Part shown: piece after piece, positions 21,220 to 33,366 of the stretch
Layout of the letters: each line of letters starts with the position of its first letter
How positions within the stretch are numbered: position 1 is the stretch's first letter
Assembly: GCA_963932465.1 (NCBI GenBank)
Contig: OZ010800.1
Span: forward strand, 94,290,807 to 94,354,806
Source: Maratus speciosus
Taxonomy: Eukaryota > Arthropoda > Arachnida > Araneae > Salticidae
Reading direction: 5' to 3'
DNA length: 64,000 bases
Made by a program: the position numbers and the translations under genes
Notes under the pieces: generated by a model
What the model saw: only the letters and a program-made list of their open reading frames with translations
Told to the model about the DNA's origin: nothing
The model's database searches: none

Positions 21220-21807
21220 TTGTTAAAATTAATAGTTTTTCCTTATTCTGTTGTTACCAATTGTTTGCCAATAGCCAGCTTAGCAGGAAGCGATTTCCCT
21301 CCACTGCACGATCGACGATGGACAATAGAACTACGAAAAATCAAGAAAAGTATACACAAATCGCTATCACAGAGCCCTTTTACCGCGCAATATTTCCAAA
21401 TTCAAGCAGGACCTGTTGACCATATCCAAAATTATGCACAAAAAATTTGGTTCAATTGTATGCATAATTTTATACACTTTTCGATGGATCATTTCGTGCA
21501 TTTTATTTTACTTGGTGATCCCATGTATTATTTTTCTTTAATTTTTTGTTGGCCCCCTAATTTTCCACCTTATCATATCGACGTTGATAAATATGAAGTC
21601 AAGCCTGTTCTTTTTTATCCTAAAATTCCAGAAAAATCAGACAATTATTTTTTAAATATTAGACAAAATGTCAAAAATTTAAAGGTGCCGATCATTAATG
21701 GCCATATAATCGTTCCCATTAGTAATACGTTTTTTGCTACTATTACAATACGAAAGTATGTTTATTCTATTTTAAGATTTAAACAGAATATTCGATACAA
21801 CAGTTAA
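21220..21807 (+). CDS. Unrecognised 195-codon open frame, possible exon
   Basis: An uninterrupted frame in AT-rich DNA, which is the longest one not explained by a transposon. Its listed start is a non-ATG codon. The best-looking part is 21410-21755: it follows TTCCAAATTCAAGCAG (acceptor-like) and precedes GTATGT (donor-like), giving a 346-bp internal exon of about 115 codons. The product is rich in Phe, Tyr, His, Ile and Pro, with stretches such as HIDVDKYEVKPVLFYPKIP and VPIINGHIIVPISNTFF. I recognise no family. It could be a host exon, a fragment of an unlisted element, or a chance frame. Confidence 0.3.
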   Translation: MLKLIVFPYSVVTNCLPIASLAGSDFPPLHDRRWTIELRKIKKSIHKSLSQSPFTAQYFQIQAGPVDHIQNYAQKIWFNCMHNFIHFSMDHFVHFILLGDPMYYFSLIFCWPPNFPPYHIDVDKYEVKPVLFYPKIPEKSDNYFLNIRQNVKNLKVPIINGHIIVPISNTFFATITIRKYVYSILRFKQNIRYNS

Positions 21808-24800
21808 AATTTTCAGGTATGCATCCTGAATTGAACACAATAATATGCGTGTTATTATTACTAAAACCAAAAGGATTTCAGTGAAAACTGTTACTGAATA
21901 CTTATAAATGACCTAAAATACTGAAATATTCAATAAGTTAAAACATGTTGTTTATGCATGTAAGACCAAATTCCATGCAAGTGCAGTAGCAGGACTTTCA
22001 TAGCACTACTTTTAAAAATGTCAGAGTTTCTAATTTCCTAACTCTTTTTGTGAGTGTCTATATTTTAAACCAGCCTTTCAGTATAAATATATGCTATAGT
22101 ATATATTTCACACGAGTGAATAAAATTTTGAAGTGAATTAGCTACACATTTCCCTTTTTAACTCAGGCATTAAAATGCACGAACTAAATTTATTTATCTT
22201 TCATGCGACAAACGGCAAGAAAAATATTTAACTTTAAAGGTTTTCTTTTAAAATTTCCTTATCCCATTGCATATACTGACAGGAAAACCTTTTCAGCCGC
22301 ATACAGTTTGTATACAAGTCCCTTTTGATGAATATACTAGAACGTGATGCTTAAGCATGAGAGTTGAGTATTCATTTGCATATTCTAAGATGTAACTTTC
22401 TTACGTTTTATTTGTGATAAAAAAAAAATCAAAGTGTTTTGGGCATTTGCTTTAAGTTGTGAAATGTCTGAAAACAAATAAACATTTCAATTCTACCTTA
22501 AAGGCGTCAATGTCAAATATGTAGAGTACGTAACGTTCGGATTTATTTCCATATGTTTTCTGCAATTTTAGATTTAACCAGACTATGCTAAATTATGTTA
22601 TAAAATATTTACTTAAAAAGATAAATACGAATAAATTATTAATACAAATAATAACATACATATATATATAAAAGAATTATCGAAGAATTAATTTGAAAGT
22701 GGTATATTTTTTACCTTAACTAATATACCGATATTATTTATGACATAAACATAGTTAAAGAGCCATAAAGTATTTAATTTAAAATAAAAACAACTAAATA
22801 ACAGCATCAATAGTAACAGCTCCAAAATCTTTTGTGCAGGAATGTGAATGAGACATAGTCAATAAAATGACAATTTTTTAAGGGTTTGAACAGATAATCA
22901 CATTGTGTTTAATTGTTAAATATTAATCACTACAGAGCGTGTTCATTACACGAAAAAATCGAATGATTAGCAATGTTATGCATAGAAAAATAGATCATTC
23001 AAAATCAGCCATTATTCTAAAAATAATAAAATGAAACATATAAAACAAAAATTAGCTTGAAAATTTCACCAGGTTGGACAAGGTGCATGTTAAGAAACTG
23101 GTGTTTGGCAAGTTAAGATTGCCTGGTGTAAGTGAGAATAGATTTACCAGTCATTAAATAAAATACAAATCTTTCCTAATGTAATTGAAAAAAAAAATTC
23201 GTAAGACAAATTCCAGGCTAAAATTAGCGTATTTTTACTTCAATAGTTTTCAATAAATTTAACCTGTAATTCAAAATAATGTTGTTTCTACAGAAATTTG
23301 TTTGTTGAATAGAGCCACTTAATGTGTTTTTTAAAAATGCGCATACAATCTGCAGTAGCGTATCATATGAAATGATAACTAAAAACGGGATCGCAACTTT
23401 TCACTCCAGATTATTTTAATCTATGTAATCATGATTAATTATTCAGAATTGTAATCAGAATTGATGAGTTCAAGTAACCATGGTTAAAAATATTATGAAG
23501 TGTGGTTAGAAGTAATTATGATTACTTGAAATCGCGATTGATTTATTGAAACATGAAAAACATTCTATAGCCATGCGAGGAAAGAAATGGTATTTTTTCC
23601 TTATTACTAAGCTGATAGTTATGGCTGTTGTAAATTGCTATCTCATTAATAAAAAGATCCATGGTTATAAGTAGATGACAATCAAAGATTTTAGAAGGTA
23701 TATTACCGTAACTTATTTTTAAAAAAATAGAGCTAATTCAAAAGCAATCCCAGGAAGACTATTAAATGAAAAAGATAACATTTAGATCCAATGTACTCCC
23801 TGACATAATTTTCGACAAAATACAGTATTTTATTGGAAAAAAAGAGAAACAAAGTCCTTGCCATTGATAACTCTTCTTGAAATCCAAGAACATATTTTAT
23901 GAAATGCAATGCAAAATTATGTATACAAATTTTTTCTGTTTTTTTTCACACAAATAATCAACCTTATTTTTTATTTTTATTTTTATTTTTAAGTTTTCCT
24001 ACATGTGTAAAATTAAGTTTAGGTTTTAATATTAGTTTGACCATTAGTTTTTTTATACATTAAAACTAAATAAAGTTATGTAAAAAATTTCCATTTTTAT
24101 AATTTACATTTTTTCATACATGCGTCATCTCAAGAGGACGGCTTAAAAAATATTAAAATATTTTTAAAAATAAAAATTAAATATTTTTTTAATAAAATTT
24201 AATAATTCTAAAAATAAAATAAAAATATTAAGAAATATTTAAAATAATAAGTTGCAGTTAAAGTATTTCAAAATGCTTTTGAAATACTTTTAATTTATGC
24301 ATTTCTAGCCATATATTTCAATTTCAAGGAAAATAGTCATTTTTTTATTTGGGCGTTAATGGGTTAAAAAAAGCGTTTTTATAATGCGTTAAATAAGATA
24401 TTTTATGATAATAAGAATAGCTTCATCATAAAAAAAACTTTTTCACGTATAATGGAGATAAAATCTGACTTGATTATGAAATAAATTTTGTAAAAGTTTC
24501 ATTCACAAAAAGATCATACAATTTTTTCTAATTAAAAAAACAATATAGTTTTTCTTTAGTTATCGAAATACTTATCCTTTAAATTTTAGTAAAAATAAAA
24601 AATGTTGAATCATAATAAACATTAGTGTTCTAAAAGGACAAATTACACATTTTGCGAAATTAAGTATATTTTTACAAATACATTTTCCCTTTACACGTGC
24701 TTCACGAAGCATTTAATTTCATATGTCAGGGTTTTTTCCTGTCACTGTTTAATAGGAAAGTTAAAAAAAAAAAAACTACACTTTTTTTATACAGTAAAAA

Positions 24801-24848
24801 ATAATAAATTATATTTTACTACCAATCATTTTTTTTTCTCTTAATGTA
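21808..24848. other. AT-rich intergenic DNA, no gene seen
   Basis: I see no coding frame, RNA gene or clear element edges. A cluster of small palindromes built on AATCATGATT lies near 23420-23540, and very low-complexity AAATA runs lie at 24150-24270. Confidence 0.5.
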
Positions 24849-26108
24849 AGGGAGACCGGGGCAAGATGACGAATGTCTTAATTTTTTCGTTTGCCACTAG
24901 GTGGCAGCATCAACCGACACTACAGGCTCTCCTATTGGCCGTTCGTTAAACAATAGTACAGAGACGCTGAAATTGCCAATTTTGTGTTAGTTGTGAAGCT
25001 TTGATTGTTTATCACTGCCCCGTTGTAACTTTTACACATGTGCAAATAAGCTCTGCTACAGATACAGGTCAGATATATCGTTTCTCTTTAATATTTATGA
25101 GTAACATAGTTTAAATACTACCTATTACCATGAATAAATGTCAATTAATCGCCTTCCTTCTTGGCGATGAAAACGAATATTTTTAAACGGGCAGTCCGGG
25201 GCAAGATGACGAGCTCGTCATCCTCAGATCCTGGTAGCAGAAAACCACCGTATAAACCCTCCAGAAGAACCAGAACTAATGGTAAATGTTGATTCCGATG
25301 CACCAAAGAAGCCTGTTAGTGTTTTCGATTTCAAACCATTGACTAAACAACACAATGGGAGAAAAAAGCAAAAGCAAAACAATGAGCTCAAGCATTCTTG
25401 CAGGCACACGCATCAAATAAATGTAGAACAAAGAGAAAAGCAGAAGGAAGAACAGGAACGTTTAGAAAAACAGAAAAATGAAGCTCTTGAAGCTAAAAAG
25501 AGAGTAAAAAACTCAAACTAAGTTCCTGTAGGCTTAACTCTATTTAATTCATGTCAAACAGTCCAGTTGCATCAACTTCAAAGGATGGTGTTTTCAGATG
25601 TCGTGCTTGTGACGAGGAATATTGTGGCCCACCAACAGAAGAATGGATCTAGTGCTCTAAATGCCAGGAGTGGTGGCATGAGAAATGTTTCAATTATGAA
25701 AATGTAACTATTGTTGGCTGCACAACTAAACACTTCAACATTATGTTACAAGTTACAATGCATTATGCTTAGTTTGATACATTGTAAGATGTAAAAACAC
25801 AGTTATCCTTTGTTAAACCATGTAACACTTCAAAAGATAAAATATGTTCAACCTTTTTCAGTGTTGTCATCTTGTCCCAAGGCCAATGTCATGTTGCCCC
25901 AGTACTGGGGCAAGTTGACGATTTGTTAATGTTATGAAAAAAATAAAATTACCCTTCATTTTTTTTTATTTGAAAAATTAAATGGTAATATATTTAATAC
26001 TAGAAAGGAATACTCTAACAGTTCAGGTAAAATTAATTTTACTATACTTGAAAGTAAATTAATAAACAATAAAATTTGTTTATATAGTCATCTTGCCCCG
26101 GTCTCCCC
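24849..26108 (+). mobile_element. Pogo-like DNA transposon, internally deleted
   Basis: 22-bp terminal inverted repeats (GGGAGACCGGGGCAAGATG core) at 24849-24870 and 26087-26108 with one mismatch, flanked by TA on both sides (24847-24848, 26109-26110). The GGGGCAAG(A/T)TGACGA motif recurs inside: 25199-25213 with an inverted partner, 25866 inverted, and a perfect palindrome TTGCCCCAGTACTGGGGCAA near 25896. TA duplication and a C-terminal PHD-type finger fit pogo/Tigger-like transposons of arthropods. The helix-turn-helix and DDE core are missing. Confidence 0.8.
25199..25710 (+). pseudogene. Pogo-like transposase C-terminal remnant with PHD-type finger
   Basis: A frame at 25279-25521 encodes a basic and then Glu/Lys/Gln-rich coiled segment (QREKQKEEQERLEKQKNEAL). 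It stops, and in another frame 25599-25688 encodes a zinc finger: CRACDEEYCGPPTEEWI, a TAG stop at 25650-25652, then CSKCQEWWHEKC. The cysteine/histidine spacing fits a PHD-like finger, as found at the C-terminus of some jerky/pogo-type transposases. With the catalytic domain absent and at least one stop and one frame change, it cannot encode a transposase. Confidence 0.65.
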
Positions 26109-26110
26109 TA

Positions 26111-27074
26111 GTGGGTTTTCTTTTCGTAATTATCAGAAATACTGTCATCTATACATGAAAGCCATGTTCATGAAATATTGATCTAAGATATAGCCCGTGT
26201 TTATGTTTACATCTCAGCACACTTTGATGGTGCATATATAAATTTTGTGAAAAAGAAACACTATCCGATTGTATGAATTTGTTACATTTTTCTATTAAAT
26301 ATATAAAAAATAGAGTTCTTTTATAAAGTCTGAGGCAAGATTTTAAATTATTGCAAACGCATTATTGTTGCATTACACTATTTACTTTTTAAAGATTTTA
26401 TTAGCTTTCGAAATGTTTTTATTAAAAATACCTCATTTAATTCTAAACATAATATTACTTGATGAATTTGTTTATATAGTATACATATACAATACTACTG
26501 TTAGGTTGACACTGTGTTGGCCGCTAACAGTGTTGGCAAACCTTGCAGACTTTTTATTAAAAAAAATCGAGTTCACACTAAAATTTATTTTATTATGATT
26601 TTCCTATATTTTATTAACAAAATATATATCTTTATTACAAAGGAATAACATGAACGTGCGTAACGCTGACGTCAGTTTAATATTGTCAACAAAAGATGAC
26701 TAAATTTTGTTGTCGCTGCATTTTTTTAAAAAAAAATTAAGTAATAAACTAAAGTTAAAAAAAACTTAAGTTATTATAGATATTTCAATAATTCATTCCG
26801 GCTGATATTCCATAACGAAGTTAAAATTTCATAAATAAAATAACATAATATAATTGAAACAGATATTTCATATACATGTAATCAATCTCAGATGATCAAA
26901 ATTAAAAGGGACTGCTGTAAGTAATGGAATTTTTGGCGATTTCTTCGGTTGGTAACTCACATCATAGTATCATTTTTAATAAATTTAAAAACTTCAGTTG
27001 AATGCAAAATTGATAATTTCAAACGAATTTTTTTTTTGTGTTTTTACTAGGCAAAATAAAAATTATGTATTAAT
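26111..27074. other. AT-rich intergenic DNA, no gene seen
   Basis: A short direct duplication of CAGTGTTGGC/CACTGTGTTGGC lies near 26508-26540. Nothing else is interpretable. Confidence 0.4.
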
Positions 27075-27078
27075 TTAA

Positions 27079-27797
27079 GGGAGTCAGGGGCACAAAATTC
27101 TTCAATTTTTGCAAAAACATTTAATTTCATAAAACATTTTTCTGGTTTTTTTACTGCTTAAAATGACATTTAAATCATGTTTCTATCTGAATTAGAACAA
27201 AATATATTAATTTTTTTGGTTTAGTTTGTTTTCAAAATCTAGCTTTCAAGCAATGGCTGTCATAGAAACTACTTCTTGTAAAAATGCGTTTTTCTTCATG
27301 ATAGGTGTTTTCACCATTTCTCATATTTAAATTCTTATAACTCGAGAACATTTAAAGATACAGGTTTCAAACTTGGAACATATCTTTTTCAATTGTTTTA
27401 CTTTAAATTTCATTCAGCATATTTGAAAAAAAAATATTTACTTTTGAAAATGTAATTTTTTTTTTTAAAGTTGCACAACTTTTTTTGAAATTTTTTCGTT
27501 AAATATTTTTAATTTTTTATAAATTAATATTTTTAAAAATGCTGAATCAAAATTAAAACTTATGTATTTTTGTTTATTTAAATGAAAAAAAAATGAAATT
27601 CTATAAGTAATATTTCGAGTTATAACGATTTTAAATTATCCCACTTTTTTAATTAATTTTAAATTTAAATTTAAAAAAAATCTGAGAAATTTTATCATGT
27701 GATTTTTTTTTACAAATGATAAGGTTAACCATCACAAAAAATTCAGAATTTTAACTCAATAAATAAAAATTATTTTAAAATGTGTCCAGTACCACCC
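27079..27797. mobile_element. MITE with TTAA flanks, piggyBac-like
   Basis: TTAA (27075-27078) precedes GGGAGTCAGGGGCACA and TTAA (27798-27801) follows TGTGTCCAGTACCACCC. The ends are imperfect inverted repeats. TTAA duplication is the mark of piggyBac-type insertion. The 719-bp interior is extremely A/T-rich with no coding frame, so this is a non-autonomous element. Confidence 0.65.
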
Positions 27798-27801
27798 TTA
27801 A

Positions 27802-28589
27802 ATGAAGATTTTCCCTTATATTCTGTAACCCGGAAGGTCCAGTTCGGAATCTCTAGTCTTTATAAAAACCAAAAATAACTATTCAAGCTTTCTGGACCGA
27901 AATTAGAATTTCTTAAAGATAATTTTATAAATGATGCATAAATGCGGTAGCGATTTGTATAGTGCTAATAGTATTTTTCAGCATGAACCATGAAAAAAAA
28001 AGTAGTTACACGAGGTCTGTAATAATTAAGAGTAAAATGTAAATAAATCTTGTAAATTAGGGAACATGCTTATTTTCTAATGTTCGAATTTTAATATATC
28101 TTTAAATCACTTTGTGAGAAATTTTGTAGAGAATTTGTGAAATATTTTTTATCGAAGAAAATATAAATTTTCCTTGACTTGTTTCTATGATACTGATAAA
28201 AAAATATTTCTTTTAAGTTCTCGGAATTTTAAAACGAATTTTTGCTGAAGTAAACAGTATTTGAAAATACAAAAGTTTATGAAACATAAAGCCTTCCGTC
28301 TAGACTTAAAGATAATCATCCATTCTTTGCAAGATTACGAAAGTATAATAAAGCTTCCAAATAGTAAAAGCTAGACAATTTAGACACAATTATTGTTTTA
28401 AGAAACAAAAGTAACCGAAAAAAAACTGTAAAAACCGAAAGTAAAAATTCCAGAAAATCAATTATATTTAATATGATCATTGCCTTAATGAAAAAATTAT
28501 AAAATTTATAAATTTAGTTTAGAATCTTTAGTGTTGTTTATTTGTTTTGTTCAGTTCAATGTCAATCACATATGCCACAATGTTTGTTT
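27802..28589. other. AT-rich intergenic DNA, no gene seen
   Basis: Nothing interpretable. Confidence 0.4.
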
Positions 28590-28594
28590 AGCAC

Positions 28595-28832
28595 TATAGT
28601 ATATATTTAGTAATTAACTAATAATAATTAAGATAACTCTGAATAACGACGTCGCTGGTAGACATTTAAACATTTAATAATCATTTCACAAACACAGCAC
28701 AACACTTACATACGTAGGTTACATGACTACACAAAATTAAACAGAAGAGAATTCTCTGGAAAGGACTTGTGGGAAGAAATAAAGTTTTGATTCTGCCATC
28801 TAGAGTTAATAAACTGAAATACAAACATGACA
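28595..28832 (-). repeat. Gypsy-2 3' LTR
   Basis: Starts TGTCATGTTTGTATTTC on the minus strand and ends ATATATACTATA. About 96.6% identical to 33124-33361. Confidence 0.95.
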
Positions 28833-28846
28833 GTTCTCCCCCATTT
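28833..28846 (-). promoter_or_regulatory. Gypsy-2 polypurine tract
   Basis: AAATGGGGGAGAAC on the minus strand, directly before the LTR. The pol stop (TAG, 28848-28850) almost touches it. Confidence 0.8.
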
Positions 28847-28847
28847 A

Positions 28848-31800
28848 CTATTTGAATCTGTCAGGAGGTCTTCTGTATCGAACGGATCGTCTCAGTACCT
28901 GTGGAGAAGGAGAAGAAGAATTAGATTTAAGTTCAGCAGCATCAACTGTTGAACTAGTGGGCACAGAAGGTTTTGGAGAATCATGATGAAAGTCAGTTGG
29001 TGTAGGACCTGGAGTACATGGCTCATGAGAATCAACTGGTTGTGGAGAGCTGCGATACTAGGCTGTATTGGTGGAAAATCACCTTGTTTCACAATTGCAT
29101 TTTCACTTCTGAAATTTCCTGTATCACTTTCTTCAGAATTTGTATCATTTACTAAAGAAATCTCTGAACCTACATTTGTTATTTGATCAACATGTCTTTC
29201 CAGATATTCGAACCAACTTGAACTCTCTAATGTAATTTTCCCTCTCTTGCTATTATTCGACCAATTTTACACTTGGCTTCTGGAGTATAATTTCTTACAG
29301 CTACTTTCTGGTTAATTTCAAATTCTTTTATTTTAACTTTGGAATTTTTCGCATCTTGTTTATCATGAACGAAATTTGTAACATTTGGCACTATCAAATC
29401 TATTTTTGTCCTTATATGACGTTTTAGAAATAGAGATGCAGGACTCTCCCCCATTGTAACATGAGGCATTTTCCTATATTGCAAAAGGAAGCTATTTAAT
29501 TTCATTTGTAAAGTACCAGGATCGGAAGCTAAGGCTTTTAATCCACGTTTAAGAATTTGCACATATCTCTCCGCCTGTCCATTTGTAGCTGGATGGTATG
29601 GAGCACTGAACTTATGTTTTACACCATGATTTCTGAAAAATGTCTCAAATTCTTCAGATGTAAACTGTTTAGCGTTATCTGATACTAAAGAAATTGGAAA
29701 ACCGTATCGTGCAAAAAGTGAAGAGAGACCAGTAATGGTATTTTCTGAACTTGTACTAGGAACAATAAAAACTTCTGGCCATTTGCTATGGGCATCCACC
29801 ACTAAAAGAAGCATTTTTCCCATAACAGGACCAAAATAATCAATATGAATTCTTTGCCATGGAGCAGTAGGCCATTCCCAATGATTGTATCAACTTTGGG
29901 AGGATTATTTTTCAAATTTACACAAGTAGTGCAATTTCGTGCAAGATCTTCAATATCTTGGTCTATACCTGGCCACAATACAAAATTACGGGCTAAAGAC
30001 TTCATTTTAACTATACCAAAATGACCAAAGTGTAATTCTTTTAAGATTTGGTTTCTACGAATTTCAGGGATAACTACCCTACATCCTTTTAAAATACAAC
30101 TGTGTTGAAGAGTGAATTCTTCTTGTTTACCACCAAAAAGTAATTTTTTAGGAATTTCAGAACCAGAAATAATGTGATGAAAAATTTGACGTAAAAGGGG
30201 ATCAGATTTTGTAGCTGAAGCAATAGGTTTTGAAGTTAATGGTAAGATAAAGAGTTGATTAATTTGAAGCAGTTCAGATTCATGAATTGCATCATTCGAA
30301 TTTAATTGTTGAGGTAAATCTTCACTACGGAAAGGAAGTCGTGAAAGAGCATCAACGTTTCCGTGATCAGTAGTTTTTTTATAACGGATATCATATTGGA
30401 ACGTTTGTAAATAAATTGCGTATCGTTGCATTCGAGCAGCCGATAAAACAGGGATACTTTTAGAAGGAGAAAAAATAGACACTAAAGGTTTACTGTCAGC
30501 AAATAAGGTAAACCTGTTGCCATACAAATATTGAAAAAAATTCTTCACACCAAATATAATCGCTAATACTTCTTTATCAACTTGACTATATCGTTTTTCT
30601 ACTGTAGTCAAAGTTCTGGACACAAACCCAATAAGCTTTTCAGTGTTATCTGGCATCATATGCGAAAGAACTGCATAGATACCATAAGGAGAAGCATCAG
30701 TAGCTAAAATTAAGGTACTTAGGATTAAAGTGAGTAAGAACTCTGTCAGAATTAATTTCTTTTTTTATACTTATAAATGCTTTTTCACACTTATAAGACC
30801 AATGAAATTTAGCATTCTTCTTAAGTAACTTATTCAAAGGATTTACAATAGTAGATAAGTTTGGTACAAACTTAGCATAATATGTAATTAAGCCTAGAAA
30901 AGCTTTAAGCTGAAATACATTTACTGGTCTTGAAGCATTTAAAATTGCTTCAATTTTATCTTGTGTTTTATGAATACCATGTTTATCAACTTTATAACCA
31001 CAGTAAGTAATCTCATCTGCCATAAAGAATGATTTTACTTTATTTATCCTAATGTTATACTCCCTTAATCTTTCTAATACTTGTTTCAATCTTTCTAAAT
31101 GAATTTCATCTGTTTCACCTGTATCCCCAATACCATCTCTAAAAATTGTAACTCACTCAATTCCTCTTAAAATTTGCTCAATTTTTCTTTGCCATATAGC
31201 AGGAGAACTAGCGACACATGGGTAACTTAAGGAATTGGAATAATCCTTTTGATGTATTTATGGTCAATAAATCTTGTGATTGTTCATCTAAAGGGAACTG
31301 AAGATAAGCTTGATTTAAATCAATTTTTGTAAAGTGTACACCACCACCTAATGTAGCTAACATATCTTCTATTTTAGGTAAATGATATTTTTCAACTTTC
31401 AGAAATTTCTTTAATGTTACTTTAAAATCGCCACATAAACGAATTTTCCCATTAGGCTTAACCACTGGGACTATAGGAGTTGCCCACTTGCTGTTTGTAA
31501 CTGGTTTAATAATACCTGCGTCTTGTAATCTTTGTAATTCGTCATTGACTGCTGCACGTAGTGCATAATGACAGTCCTAGCTTTGAAAAATATGGGTGTA
31601 GCATCTTTTTCAAGATAAAGTTCTGACTGCAAATCTTTTATCTCCCAGCCTTATCAGTAAATAAATCAGAAAATTCGTGTAGCAAACCTTGTAATTTATC
31701 AGAATACTTTACAACTTCATTCGCATATACTGATTTTAAATTATGTGGGAAAATATCAAATTCAGATACCCAATCTCTACCAAATAATAATGAAAAATTA

Positions 31801-32039
31801 TCTTCTTTTATCAAATACAACTTTACCTTTCTAGTTTTATTTTCATAAGTAACATTTACTTCAACATAACCTACAGGTCTGGAATTTTCACCAGTTGCAG
31901 TTTTTAACTGAACATCTGGAGGAAAATTTTTATGATCAGGAAAAATTCTGCGAAATCTTTTTAAAGGAACAGCAGAAATTCCAGATCCAGTATCTAATTC
32001 CATATCAGCTCTAGCCTTGTTTTCAATGAAAACAGACAA
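28848..32039 (-). pseudogene. Gypsy-2 protease, RT, RNase H and integrase, multiply broken
   Basis: Protease: ELDTGSGISAVPL (31638-32039 frame). RT pieces: 31208-31465 with VKPNGKIRLCGDF and FTKIDLNQAYLQ, then 30697-31155. The catalytic box reads FRDG (31132-31143) instead of F/YxDD, just after an in-frame TGA at 31153-31155. RNase H and integrase zinc region: 29802-30659 (FADSKPLVS, HFGHFG, CTTCVNLKN). Integrase core: 29227-29823 with D in VVDAHSKWPE, D in LVSDNAKQF and E in GQAERYVQILKRG. The C-terminal RRPPDRFK before the stop at 28848 is typical of this clade. At least four frame changes separate the pieces. Confidence 0.9.
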
Positions 32040-32140
32040 CTTAATTGGATTAGAGCCTTTATCATACTTAATAGATAAAACATTTACAGTATTTAAAGAA
32101 TAAACCTTTTTTTGAGAATTTGTACTTCTGCATACCTTGC

Positions 32141-32888
32141 TTAAATGGCCTTTTTTCTACAAAGATAGCAAGTAACATTTATAAATATGCATGAATTTGC
32201 TAAATGTGAGGCATTTCCACATCGATAGCATTTTAACTTATTTTTATTCATGTCAGAATGTGTATTATTTACATGATTGTTGACATTCTGTTTTTGGGAA
32301 CAATTTTGTAATTTCTTATTTTGTACATTTTTCGCACTGGAAATTTTATTTACATTGAAATTTTTATGCTTAATTTCAGCAATTTCAATATCTACATTAT
32401 ATAAAGCTAAAGCTTTCTCAACAGCTTTTTCGAAATATAAATTATCAACTTGAGTTATCAATTTATTCTGAATATTTTCATTTTTCAGACCGCGCAAAAA
32501 CTGTTCCTGTAAATTTTCATTTAGAGTATCACCCGTAAATACACAAAATGTCGTACCCTTTTTTAATCTAACAGCAAAATCTTGAATTGATTCATTTTCA
32601 TTCTGAAAATATTTTCTAAATTTAATTCTCTCAATGAATTTATTGGGGGCGGGGTTTAAGTGTTTAAGCAGGATTGTCAACAATTTCATTATATTTTAAA
32701 GTTTCACAATTCTTAGGTAAGCATAAATCACGTAATAAACTATATAATTTCGGTCCTAATAATAATAGAATAGCAGGGACTTTCTTTTGTTCTGTTATAT
32801 CATGCAGAACGAAATTTTGTTCAAGTCGTTTCGCGTAAGTTGTGAAACTTTCCACTTTTTCATCAAACTCTTTGAAGTGCGTAAACAT
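32141..32888 (-). pseudogene. Gypsy-2 gag, frameshifted
   Basis: ATG at 32888 (MFTHFKEFDEK) starts a capsid-like region that changes frame near 32664-32689. The second part carries the zinc knuckle CYRCGNASHLANSC (C-x2-C-x4-H-x4-C) and the start of a second one, CYLCRKK, cut by a frameshift at about 32150. Two knuckles before a DTG protease is common in this gypsy lineage. Gag would coat the RNA. Confidence 0.85.
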
Positions 32889-33106
32889 ATTTTACTTTAT
32901 TAAACGTAGCAAAAGTATGTAACAATGTAAAAGTAAATGTAATATCACTTACCACCCCGTAAATTGTGTAGAAGACTATGAATTATTAATAAAGGATTAT
33001 AATATTCCACCGAACCGTAGAATATTGAAAACCAGACGTATAGCCATTTTCACCGGCACGATTATCATTTTCATTAAACTTCTTCTGGTTAAATTACCAC
33101 CTTTAT

Positions 33107-33121
33107 TTTCCATCGTCACCA
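33107..33121 (-). promoter_or_regulatory. Gypsy-2 primer binding site candidate
   Basis: TGGTGACGATGGAAA on the minus strand, two bases after the LTR. The TGG start is right for a tRNA primer. I cannot assign the tRNA. Confidence 0.5.
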
Positions 33122-33123
33122 TT

Positions 33124-33361
33124 TATAGTATATATTTAGTAATTAACTAATAATAATTAAGATAACTCTGAATAACGAGGTCGCTGGTAGACATTTAAAC
33201 ATTTAATAATCCTTTCACAAATACAGCACAACACTTACATACGTAGGTCACATGACTACACAAAAGTAAACAGAAGAGAATTCTCTGGAAAGGAATTGTG
33301 GGAAGAAAGAAAGTTTTGATACTGCCATCTAGAGTTAATAAACTGAAATACAAACATGACA
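33124..33361 (-). repeat. Gypsy-2 5' LTR
   Basis: The partner of 28595-28832; followed on the plus strand by the target duplication AGCAC. Confidence 0.95.
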
Positions 33362-33366
33362 AGCAC

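Larger units (their letters stand above)
28595..33361 (-). mobile_element. Ty3/gypsy LTR retrotransposon Gypsy-2, complete but decayed
   Basis: 238-bp LTRs at both ends and a perfect 5-bp target duplication AGCAC (28590-28594 and 33362-33366). Minus-strand order: LTR, primer-site candidate, gag, protease, RT, RNase H, integrase, polypurine tract, LTR. The LTRs differ at 8 of 238 positions by eye. Coding frames are broken by several frameshifts and stops, so this copy is dead. Confidence 0.95.

Noticed and set aside
30697..31089. Start codon at 31089 for a separate RT gene
   Set aside because: The listed start is an internal TTG; the frame is the continuation of a broken RT.
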